Shown in pieces: positions 44,025 through 49,432 of a stretch of 49,432 nucleotides of DNA. Where the stretch lies: assembly GCA_029555085.1 (NCBI GenBank), contig JAKPTO010000003.1, forward strand, positions 1 through 49,432, given 5' to 3'. The DNA is from a bacterium. GTDB taxonomy: Bacteria > Patescibacteriota > Patescibacteriia > UBA1558 > S5-K13. The notes beneath the pieces are model-generated. The model worked only from the letters and a program-made list of their open reading frames with translations, had not been told where the DNA came from and made no database searches. A program made the position numbers and the translations under genes. Position 1 is the stretch's first letter. Every line of letters starts with the position of its first letter.

Positions 44025-45104
44025 TTATTTATGAAAAATATATTTTAAAACATCTTTATATGTAACTAAAACCATGAGTAGCATTAAAAGACCAAATCCA
44101 ATGTTATGAACAATTGCTTCAATTTTTTGATTATTTGGTTTTCTTCTGATTTTTTCAATTAGTAAAAATAAAAGTCTCCCGCCATCAAGAGCTGGAAAAG
44201 GGAATATATTTATAATGGCTAAATTTATTGATAAAAGCGCCGTAAAATTTAATAAGTACTCAAATCCCATTGCAATAGCATGTTTAGTAAAAACAGCAAC
44301 GCCGATTGGACCAGAAACATTTTCTGTTCCTCCGCCATGAAATAGTTCAGCAATGAAATTATAAAATGCCTGCACAATAACAATAGTTAAATTTATTCCA
44401 GCCTTAAACCCATAAAACAATGCCTTGTGTATAGGATAAGAAACAAGCCCAACATCAACCAGAGACACGCCAAAAACCTTACTATCTGTTACGCCGTCTA
44501 TACTCTCTGGCTTAATATTTACAGTTTTATTATTTCCTTCACTAATTAACAGTACCTCTATATCATTATCTTGATTATTCTGGATATAATCGATAGCATT
44601 TTTTGAATTATCAAAATTATTACCATCAAGAGATATTATATAATCTCCCAATTTAACGCCTGCTTTTTCTGCTGAAGAACCCGGATATATTTCTATAATC
44701 TGAATTTTTTTGTCCCTAATTTTAGCATCTGCTGAAACTCCATCAAGTGATGTTGGTATTCCTATAACAAACCCAATACCAAGAGCGACACATGCTAAAA
44801 CAAAATTCATAAAAACACCAGCAAAAAGAACTATTGCCCTTTTCCAAATTGGTTGATTTATAAAACTATCTGGATCGTTACTTTCTCCTGATTCACCTTT
44901 AATTTTTACAAACCCTCCTATTGGAATCAAATTTACTGAATACATTATTCCATTCTTTTTTATACCAAAAATTCGTGGAGGAAAACCAAAACCAAATTCC
45001 TCTACTCCAATACCGAGTTTTCTTGCTGTATAAAAATGCCCAAGTTCATGGACAAAAACTATTACACCTAAAATTAAAAAAAATATTACTAAAGTTAAAA
45101 TCAT
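44025..45104 (-). CDS. rseP: Site-2 intramembrane metalloprotease RseP (M50)
   Basis: A 359-residue membrane protease. HELGH at 19-23 in TM1 binds zinc, and FPFPALDGGRLLFLLIE near the C-terminus supplies the third ligand (NxxPxxxxDGG). A PDZ domain lies between about 115 and 200 (IYPGSSAEKAGVKLGDYIISLDG). It cleaves TM segments of anti-sigma factors or leftover signal peptides. Next to frr, as in many bacteria. Confidence 0.94.
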   Translation of the reverse strand: MILTLVIFFLILGVIVFVHELGHFYTARKLGIGVEEFGFGFPPRIFGIKKNGIMYSVNLIPIGGFVKIKGESGESNDPDSFINQPIWKRAIVLFAGVFMNFVLACVALGIGFVIGIPTSLDGVSADAKIRDKKIQIIEIYPGSSAEKAGVKLGDYIISLDGNNFDNSKNAIDYIQNNQDNDIEVLLISEGNNKTVNIKPESIDGVTDSKVFGVSLVDVGLVSYPIHKALFYGFKAGINLTIVIVQAFYNFIAELFHGGGTENVSGPIGVAVFTKHAIAMGFEYLLNFTALLSINLAIINIFPFPALDGGRLLFLLIEKIRRKPNNQKIEAIVHNIGFGLLMLLMVLVTYKDVLKYIFHK

Positions 45105-45195
45105 ATTATTATTTATAAAGTTAAAAAATTACAAAACATAAAACATTAAAAACAAATATTTTAAACTTTATGAATAAGCATCTTAAAACCTATTT

Positions 45196-45750
45196 TTAAA
45201 TTTTCATTATATCTTCTTCTTTTACTTTTGCTAAATCATCAATTTCTTGCGTTTTATCTCTTGTAAGTTTATCCAATTCTTCAATAAAAGAAAATTTTTC
45301 ATCTTGAGAAATTTCCTTATCTCTCTCTTGTCTTTCAATTTCTTTTTTAATTTTTTCCCTCAATTGTCTTAGTATAATTTTTGCATCCTCTTTTTTTTCA
45401 TTTAAAATTTTTATTATTTGTTTCCTTTTTTCTTCTGTTAATGCAGGAATTCTTGCTCTAATAGTGCTTCCCGCAACAGAAATACTCAAATCTAAATTCG
45501 CCTCAGATAATGCTTTTTCAATTTCTTTTATAATGCTTTTATCCCAAGGTTCTATTTGAAGCAACGATGCTTCGGGAACACCAATTGAAGCAACCTGTTT
45601 GAGTGGAGTTTTTACTCCGTAACATTCTACAAATACATCCTCTATCATAGATGAATGTGCTCTACCGGCTTTTAATTTATCCATCTCCTCGCGGAAATGT
45701 GAAATTGCCTTATTGTAATCTTCTAAAAATGATTCTATAAATTGTGACAT
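45196..45750 (-). CDS. frr: Ribosome recycling factor
   Basis: A 184-residue protein of standard length. GRAHSSMIEDVFVECYG carries the conserved R-(A/T)-x-(P/H)-x-(L/M)-(L/I) element near the hinge, EIEKALSEANLDLSISVAGSTIRARIPALTEEKRKQ is typical of domain II and the helix tail, and the C-terminal helices are coiled. It splits post-termination ribosomes with EF-G. Confidence 0.96.
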   Translation of the reverse strand: MSQFIESFLEDYNKAISHFREEMDKLKAGRAHSSMIEDVFVECYGVKTPLKQVASIGVPEASLLQIEPWDKSIIKEIEKALSEANLDLSISVAGSTIRARIPALTEEKRKQIIKILNEKKEDAKIILRQLREKIKKEIERQERDKEISQDEKFSFIEELDKLTRDKTQEIDDLAKVKEEDIMKI

Positions 45751-45796
45751 AAATATTTTTTTCGCAATAGCGAAATAAGTTAATTATTAATTATTA

Positions 45797-46867
45797 TTAA
45801 TTTGCTAATTTTACGGCCATAAAAATACTATTAACATTTGCATGATCAACTATCATATCAATCGGAATCTGATTGGTTGTTAATGTTTTAGCGGTCCAAG
45901 TATTGCCACCATCTAAACTTTTGTAAAATTTCTTATAAATTGTATAGTAAATTTCTTTAGGGTTATTTGGATTAGATGTTATGGAATAAATATCAACACT
46001 GCCTGGTTTTGAAAGAAGATTTAGAACATTCCAAGTATTACCACCATCCTGAGAATAAAAAATTCCATATTTGTTAGCATAAAAAAATGCGTCATCTTTT
46101 GATAAATCAAATTCAAAATCCTTGTATTCTTTTATACCAGCCAATTGTTTACCATCTCCTAAATTAATATTATCCGCTATATTTATCCAATCAACTCCTT
46201 CATTCTCTGATTTAAAAATTCCACTCCAAAATGTACACACATAAAGTATTCCTGGATTTTTATGATTCATTACTAATTTCGATACTGCAATATTATCAAA
46301 ACTTTTTATCATACTCCATCTACCACCAAAATCTTCACTTTTATACAACCTACCATCTCCGGTTATGGCGTATACTTTATTTGTATTTATGTGGTCAACT
46401 ACAACAGATCTAAAGTTTTGATTATTTGAATCAACATGAATTTCTCTCCAATTCCTTCCACAATCTTCTGATTTATAAATTCTTCTATTAACTGCTGAAT
46501 ACCAGGTACACCTATACTTACTATCTATTGAAACATCATACACCACGCCTTTATTGGATAATGTTTTTTGCCACCCAAGACCACCATCAAAAGAATATAA
46601 TAATCCATCCTGTAGCGTTCCTACATAAATTGCTTTTGGATCGTTTAAATCTTGCTTTATAAAAGTTGATTGTCCGCTTTTAAAAAACGATCTGTTTGGA
46701 CCAACATTCAAAAACTCTACTTTCTGTGTCCATGTTTCTCCCTTATCATAACTTATATACACCCCCGAATCATCACCAGTTTTTTTATTAGATCCAAGTT
46801 GTATTGAACATCCTGTTAAAACAAAACTTAAAACAATTATTAAAAAAATTTTTATTTTTGTATTCAT
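45797..46867 (-). CDS. BNR/Ycf48-like repeat lipoprotein
   Basis: A 356-residue lipoprotein. The lipobox LSFVLTGC at 13-20 gives Cys20 as the modified residue. The rest is a beta-propeller built from BNR/sortilin-like repeats: YISYDKGETWTQK, YSFDGGLGWQKTL, KSEDCGRNWREI, KSEDFGGRWSMI, KSENEGVDWINI, SQDGGNTWNVL and KSLDGGNTWTAK, i.e. seven Asp-box units. Such proteins are frequent in CPR and may bind surface ligands or glycans; no enzyme role is shown. Confidence 0.85.
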   Translation of the reverse strand: MNTKIKIFLIIVLSFVLTGCSIQLGSNKKTGDDSGVYISYDKGETWTQKVEFLNVGPNRSFFKSGQSTFIKQDLNDPKAIYVGTLQDGLLYSFDGGLGWQKTLSNKGVVYDVSIDSKYRCTWYSAVNRRIYKSEDCGRNWREIHVDSNNQNFRSVVVDHINTNKVYAITGDGRLYKSEDFGGRWSMIKSFDNIAVSKLVMNHKNPGILYVCTFWSGIFKSENEGVDWINIADNINLGDGKQLAGIKEYKDFEFDLSKDDAFFYANKYGIFYSQDGGNTWNVLNLLSKPGSVDIYSITSNPNNPKEIYYTIYKKFYKSLDGGNTWTAKTLTTNQIPIDMIVDHANVNSIFMAVKLAN

Positions 46868-46919
46868 AGGATTAGATTGATCAAGCTAGATTAAGCTAAA
46901 CTCAATCAGCTCGATTTAT

Positions 46920-47951
46920 TTATATTATTAATAAATTTTCAAAAATTAATTTTGGATTTATATTATTATAAATAATATTTCTTGATTTGTTTGCAAAATT
47001 ATAAAATTCCAAAAATTGTTCCATTTTATATTTATGTGCGATATCCCTTATTTTGTCTTGTAAAAAAACATGAATTAATTCAGCATGCTCATCTGTTTTT
47101 AAAACACATATATCTCTTCCTATCCTCATAAAATCAATCAATGTTTTTGATAGGATGTTATAAGAATCTGCACTTTTTGACTTATTAACTAATTTTTCAA
47201 CCCACTTAAATTTATCATTTATTGAACTATCGATTATCTCTACGGTATCATATAAATCTTGTTTTCTTCTCTCCCATTCCTTGGGATTTTTTAAATATGC
47301 TATTGCGACACCAGGAGCGCCTCCAGAAAATTTTGACAACTCAAAACTTAAATTTTTGTCAGCACCATTATTTAATAAATAATCATAAATTTCTTTTTGT
47401 TTAACGCCTCCAAAAATAATATTCTGAGAACGAGATTTAATTGTTGGTAAAATTTTATCAACATCCTGTGCTATCAAAATTACAAATGAATTTTTTGGTG
47501 GCTCTTCTATTATTTTTAAAAGTGCATTTGATGACTCTTGACTGAGTCTATCCGCACCATTTATTATACCAACTTTAAATTGTGAACGCATTGGCGTTAA
47601 AGAAAATTTTTCCCTAAAATCCCTAACTTGATCTATTCCTATATCTCTTTTATTTTCCAAAAGAGACACTTGTATTAAATCTGGATGTATTCCGTTTTTT
47701 AACTCCAAACAATCACCGCACTTATTACATGGAATACTCTCTTGATCTTTGCAAAATATAGACTGAATAAAATATTTTGCAATTGTTTTTTTACCCACAT
47801 CCTCTGGTCCGGAAAAAAGATAAGTATTTAAAAAATTTTTCGTTTTTAAAATTTTTTGTAAATGTTTTATTATATTTTCATGACCTAAAACATTCCAATT
47901 ATACAAAAATTTATCTTCCTTCATGTAGCTTAGAAGTTTTATGTTTAACAA
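46920..47951 (-). CDS. holB: DNA polymerase III delta-prime-like clamp-loader subunit
   Basis: A 343-residue AAA+ protein. Walker A is SGPEDVGKKTIAKY (about 48-57). The zinc module is CKDQESIPCNKCGDC, the sensor-1 region is GADRLSQESSNALLKIIEEPP, and the arginine-finger SRSQ follows. Walker B is weak. It loads the sliding clamp with the DnaX subunits. A start at the second Met (47924, MKEDKFLYNWNVLGHENI) fits the family better. It is the last conserved gene before the unusual 48-49 kb region. Confidence 0.85.
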   Translation of the reverse strand: MLNIKLLSYMKEDKFLYNWNVLGHENIIKHLQKILKTKNFLNTYLFSGPEDVGKKTIAKYFIQSIFCKDQESIPCNKCGDCLELKNGIHPDLIQVSLLENKRDIGIDQVRDFREKFSLTPMRSQFKVGIINGADRLSQESSNALLKIIEEPPKNSFVILIAQDVDKILPTIKSRSQNIIFGGVKQKEIYDYLLNNGADKNLSFELSKFSGGAPGVAIAYLKNPKEWERRKQDLYDTVEIIDSSINDKFKWVEKLVNKSKSADSYNILSKTLIDFMRIGRDICVLKTDEHAELIHVFLQDKIRDIAHKYKMEQFLEFYNFANKSRNIIYNNINPKLIFENLLII

Positions 47952-48005
47952 ATTAAGAATATCAAATTTTTAAGGTTTTTTCAATGTAAAAAATAATATA
48001 AAAAG

Positions 48006-48014
48006 TTATCCACA
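48006..48014 (+). promoter_or_regulatory. DnaA-box-like TTATCCACA
   Basis: An exact 9-base consensus DnaA box just upstream of the 48023 promoter. A one-mismatch copy on the other strand is at 48773-48781. A single perfect box can arise by chance in AT-rich DNA (another lies inside murG near 9300), so this is noted without claiming an origin. Confidence 0.3.
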
Positions 48015-48022
48015 GCCTACTC

Positions 48023-48050
48023 TTGACAAATTTTACAGATATGATATACT
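48023..48050 (+). promoter_or_regulatory. Near-consensus extended -10 promoter of the 48-49 kb transcript
   Basis: TTGACA at 48023-48028 and TATACT at 48045-48050, with a 16-base spacer and TGA before the -10 (TGATATACT). The expected transcript start is near 48057. Confidence 0.8.
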
Positions 48051-48106
48051 CATCAATCAACATTAAGAATGCAATTTGAAAATTTATAAATATTTTGGAT
48101 CTGTAA

Positions 48107-48218
48107 AGGGCAGAATTATGCAGAAGAAAAGCGATAAATTAGCTATAAAAGAGCAAAAATATATAAAATGGCTCTATTTATAAAAGCGAACTATCTTTCT
48201 TCTACATAATTCTGCCCT
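48107..48218 (+). repeat. 112-nt inverted repeat / leader hairpin
   Basis: AGGGCAGAATTATG (48107-48120) pairs perfectly with CATAATTCTGCCCT (48205-48218). After a single mismatch, AGAAGAAA (48122-48129) pairs with TTTCTTCT (48196-48203), giving 22 of 23 bp. An inner stem AGAGC (48150-48154)/GCTCT (48171-48175) lies in the loop. It could be a MITE-like insertion or part of the RNA leader. Confidence 0.7.
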
Positions 48219-48251
48219 ATAAAAGGGTAAATAAGTAAAAAGGAGTTTATC

Positions 48252-48296
48252 ATGGACCCTCCTTACAAAAAAGACCGGCCTAAAAAACGCCGGTAA
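48252..48296 (+). CDS. Mini-ORF MDPPYKKDRPKKRR
   Basis: A 14-codon ORF with AAGGAG six bases before ATG. CTCCTT (48259-48265 area) inside the ORF can pair back onto the Shine-Dalgarno. Its last codons form the ACCGGC/GCCGGT hairpin (48274-48294) that includes the stop. The peptide is very basic at its end. A leader peptide or ribosome-docking signal is possible. Confidence 0.35.
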   Translation: MDPPYKKDRPKKRR

Positions 48297-48370
48297 CCCT
48301 AAAAAGGTACATCGTTAAAGAGAGTGGGGAATTTTTACCCACTCTCACAAAAAGCCAACAAACACCCCCC

Positions 48371-48990
48371 GGGAGGAACAATGTACTCAGGTTTTACCTA
48401 GCTAGAGCCCTCCCTAAAGGGCTCGATCCAAAATACAAAAAAACCGTAGTCACTCCGCATGGCAAGCTCGGACCCCAACATAAAAGCGTTCCGAGCAAAA
48501 TGCCCACACCGTTCGTGCCATTGCTGAAAACACAAAAGAACACGAACGATGTGCCTATATTATTGACTACGGAAATCCCCTCAATGGCTCATTGGGATGG
48601 ACCCCGGCTGGTTAATAATCACCCGGGCATATCATCCCCTAATCAGCGCCCTCCCTTTATAAGGGAACTCGCGCTACTCAATTCGCCATTGTGGGGAAAT
48701 TGAATGGGGCAACGAAAACAGCCCCAGATGAGCTAGTTCACATAAGCTCATTTCCTCCGCGGGGGAATCAACTGTGGATATGTGCACTGGAGTGGCCACC
48801 CGGTGCAAGAAAAAAAGTGCCATTAAAAATCTCAGCTCCTTTCTATGAGGCCCTCTTCTGCACAAGGACCCAAGGAGCTGAGACACCGATGGTAGAGGTG
48901 CTCTTTTTAGCGAAAAGCTGAAAACTGCCTGGTATGACATTATGAGGGAAATCCTCGGTCCAATGCCTAGCTAAATTGAGCCCTCTCCAC
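48371..48990 (+). ncRNA. Large, highly structured RNA of unknown class
   Basis: About 600 bases of markedly higher G+C (48601-48660 is 32/60, against 16/60 at 47041-47100) packed with perfect helices. These are GAGCCCT/AGGGCTC (48405-48411/48418-48424), CCGTAGTC/GACTACGG (48444-48451/48565-48572), GCTCGGA/TCCGAGC (48466-48472/48490-48496), and CACACCGTTCGTG/CACGAACGATGTG (48505-48517/48541-48553, one mismatch). Further on are AGCGC/GCGCT around TCCCTT/AAGGGA (48645-48675), GGGGC/GCCCC (48696-48700/48721-48725), ATGAGCT/AGCTCAT (48728-48734/48745-48751), GCACTGG/CCGGTGC (48784-48806) and CTCAGCTCCTT/AAGGAGCTGAG (48831-48841/48872-48882). The motif CCTAGCTA..GAGCCCTC occurs at both ends (48397 and 48966). 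I do not recognise tmRNA, rRNA, a group I/II intron, ROOL, GOLLD or OLE, although class membership cannot be excluded by eye. Confidence 0.7.
48381..48401 (+). CDS. Mini-ORF MYSGFT
   Basis: ATG at 48381 is preceded by GGGAGGAACA, a strong Shine-Dalgarno; the stop is at 48399-48401. GGGAGG can pair with CCTCCC at 48409-48414. It marks the 5' edge of the structured core. Confidence 0.3.
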   Translation: MYSGFT

Positions 48991-49015
48991 GGTTAAGTAA
49001 GAAAAAAAACTAAGT

Positions 49016-49080
49016 CCGGCACCCCACACACCTCTGATTCACAAGAATAAAAACTACTCATCGGGGTGCCGGCATCTTTT
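49016..49080 (+). terminator. GC-rich hairpin with TTTT, possible terminator
   Basis: CCGGCACCCC (49016-49025) pairs perfectly with GGGGTGCCGG (49063-49072) around a 37-base loop, and CATCTTTT follows. The loop is long and the T-run short, so it may be an RNA domain and not a terminator. Confidence 0.45.
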
Positions 49081-49094
49081 CAAAGGAGGAAAAG

Positions 49095-49115
49095 ATGAAT
49101 AAAAAAATTGATTAA
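49095..49115 (+). CDS. Mini-ORF MNKKID
   Basis: A 6-codon ORF with a very strong AAAGGAGG seven bases upstream; the stop is at 49113-49115. The terminator hairpin starts two bases after the stop, so a ribosome terminating here would cover it. This resembles an attenuation leader without a downstream gene. Confidence 0.35.
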   Translation: MNKKID

Positions 49116-49116
49116 T

Positions 49117-49167
49117 GCTCCGGTAAGATAAGGCGCAATGCTGATGCTACCGGAGCTCATATTTTTT
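49117..49167 (+). terminator. Terminator hairpin of the 48-49 kb transcript
   Basis: GCTCCGGTA (49117-49125) pairs perfectly with TACCGGAGC (49148-49156). Six Ts follow at 49162-49167. Confidence 0.65.
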
Positions 49168-49174
49168 ATAAATC

Positions 49175-49202
49175 AAAACAATCTAAATGTATTGTTTTTT
49201 TT
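49175..49202 (+). terminator. Second terminator
   Basis: AAAACAAT (49175-49182) pairs with ATTGTTTT (49191-49198) and runs into further Ts. It is AT-rich but has the classical form, backing up the preceding hairpin. Confidence 0.5.
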
Positions 49203-49229
49203 GTTTATTAAAATTGACCAAGTTCAGAT

Positions 49230-49280
49230 ACATATTGGACTCATAAATAGAAAACAATTATTTGTCCAATATATACTGAC
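49230..49280. repeat. Inverted repeat ATATTGGAC / GTCCAATAT
   Basis: A perfect 9-bp inverted repeat with a 23-base spacer, between the last terminator and the transposase start. It could be an operator, a hairpin or part of the left end of the insertion sequence. Confidence 0.5.
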
Positions 49281-49327
49281 TAATACAAAAAGCGTACTAT
49301 TCTAAATAAATATGCGACATAGAAAAT

Positions 49328-49335
49328 GATATAAT
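49328..49335 (+). promoter_or_regulatory. Extended -10 element of the transposase
   Basis: TGATATAAT ends at 49335, about 34 bases before the transposase ATG. No -35 box is recognised. Confidence 0.45.
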
Positions 49336-49368
49336 TGATATGCATATAACAATTAAATATCAAAATCT

Positions 49369-49432
49369 ATGTCACAATATGATTCTATCACAAAAATAAG
49401 GATTTGTTGGAGCCTTTATCAAAATAACATAC
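49369..49432 (+). mobile_element. 5' start of a transposase-like ORF, cut by window end
   Basis: The frame begins MSQYDSITKIRICWSLYQNN and runs off the window. KIRICWSLYQNN(I) looks like the helix-turn-helix start of IS481-type integrase/transposases (K-I-x-I-C-W-x-L-Y-x-x). Together with the 3' transposase end at 2-133, it suggests the window is bounded by copies of one IS, or that an assembly break fell in a repeated IS. Confidence 0.6.

Larger units (their letters stand above)
48057..49202 (+). other. Long orphan transcript: hairpin leader, mini-ORFs and large structured RNA
   Basis: About 1.1 kb between a strong promoter and terminator-like hairpins with no convincing long gene. In order: a 112-nt hairpin (48107-48218), a 14-codon ORF with Shine-Dalgarno (48252), hairpins ACCGGC/GCCGGT (48274-48294) and GAGAGTGGG/CCCACTCTC (48320-48346), a second Shine-Dalgarno plus ORF (48381), the G+C-rich core (48371-48990), hairpin CCGGCACCCC/GGGGTGCCGG (49016-49072), a third Shine-Dalgarno plus ORF (49095) and two terminators. 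Whether this is one RNA or several is not decided by the sequence. Confidence 0.55.

Noticed and set aside
48006-48014. Replication origin
   Set aside because: Only one perfect DnaA box, no dnaA/dnaN genes, no box cluster or AT-rich 13-mers beyond background.
48500-48940. Three overlapping ORFs (48500-48703 plus, 48691-48921 plus, 48674-48940 minus) as genes
   Set aside because: They have Pro/Arg/Ser-rich, non-descript translations, no ribosome site, and cover stems of the structured RNA. Open frames are expected in GC-rich DNA.
48057-49202. tmRNA, SRP RNA, 6S RNA or a group II intron
   Set aside because: No tRNA-like 3' end with TTCGA(A/T) and CCA, no GGAA-loop SRP domain IV, no 6S-type long single bulged rod, and no domain V or intron-encoded protein.
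1-49432. CRISPR array, prophage or restriction system
   Set aside because: No regularly spaced repeats, no phage structural genes, and no restriction or Cas genes seen on either strand.
1-49432. Recoded UGA (Gly or Trp)
   Set aside because: Conserved proteins have full length with standard stops, and conserved Trp and Gly positions use normal codons.

Overview
The window is very AT-rich chromosomal DNA (roughly 27-30% G+C by eye) from a bacterium with a reduced, densely packed genome. Gene content points to a member of the Patescibacteria/CPR, most likely of the Parcubacteria type. The evidence is a DUF4012 giant membrane protein, a BNR-repeat lipoprotein, a MurG with the CPR-like N-terminal motif GGGTLGPVTP in place of GGxGGH, several CPR-style hypotheticals, and long runs of overlapping same-strand genes. 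The standard stop codons TAA/TAG/TGA fit all ORFs. Almost every conserved gene lies on the minus strand. Plus-strand elements are rpmA, small orphan transcripts and probable RNA genes, most with their own promoter.

Layout. 1-133 holds the 3' end of a transposase, and 49369-49432 holds the 5' end of a transposase-like ORF, so the window is bracketed by insertion-sequence material. 334-2944: a DUF333 protein, an RdgB/HAM1 NTP pyrophosphatase, a probable structured RNA (about 1296-1560), a ParB-like protein and an S66 LD-carboxypeptidase/MccF. 2990-6132: secA and the hibernation factor hpf, followed by a divergent orphan transcript (about 6249-6633). 6724-15939: a wall-synthesis and Fe-S cluster run, read in the order iscU-nfu-iscS-(3-TM protein)-mraY-murD-ftsW-murG-murC-murB. 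16114-16398: rpmA. 16459-25552: ftsE/ftsX, a kinase-like plus HExxH protein pair, tRNA-Thr(CGT), a parvulin-like protein, an FtsB/DivIC-like protein, a PH-domain protein, lepA and murJ. 25647-29294: a DUF975-like protein and a 937-residue DUF4012 protein. 29451-34612: an orphan two-TM protein, three GT4 glycosyltransferases and a polyprenyl-phosphate sugar transferase, i.e. a surface polysaccharide locus. 34634-35020: RNase P RNA. 35066-37547: a possible nuclease-like protein, an orphan 93-residue gene and a further GT4. 37596-47951: rod-shape and growth genes, read as holB-BNR lipoprotein-frr-rseP-(99-aa protein)-ProRS fragment-mreB-mreC-mreD-mrdA(PBP2)-greA-second mreB.

From 48000 to 49200 there is no convincing conventional gene. 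A near-consensus extended -10 promoter leads into a 112-nt hairpin and then about 600 nt of G+C-rich sequence packed with perfect helices. Several tiny ORFs there have strong Shine-Dalgarno sequences, and the region ends in terminator-like hairpins. I could not match it to any RNA class I know, and it is the best candidate here for an undescribed system. Two other orphan transcripts are of related interest: 1296-1560 carries a 16-base stretch nearly identical to a conserved loop of 23S rRNA domain I, and 6249-6633 has a start codon directly followed by a stop in a hairpin loop.

Functionally the window joins peptidoglycan precursor synthesis (Mur ligases, MraY, MurG, MurJ), the elongation machinery (MreBCD, PBP2), division factors (FtsW, FtsEX, FtsB-like), protein export (SecA), envelope proteolysis (RseP) and surface glycan assembly.
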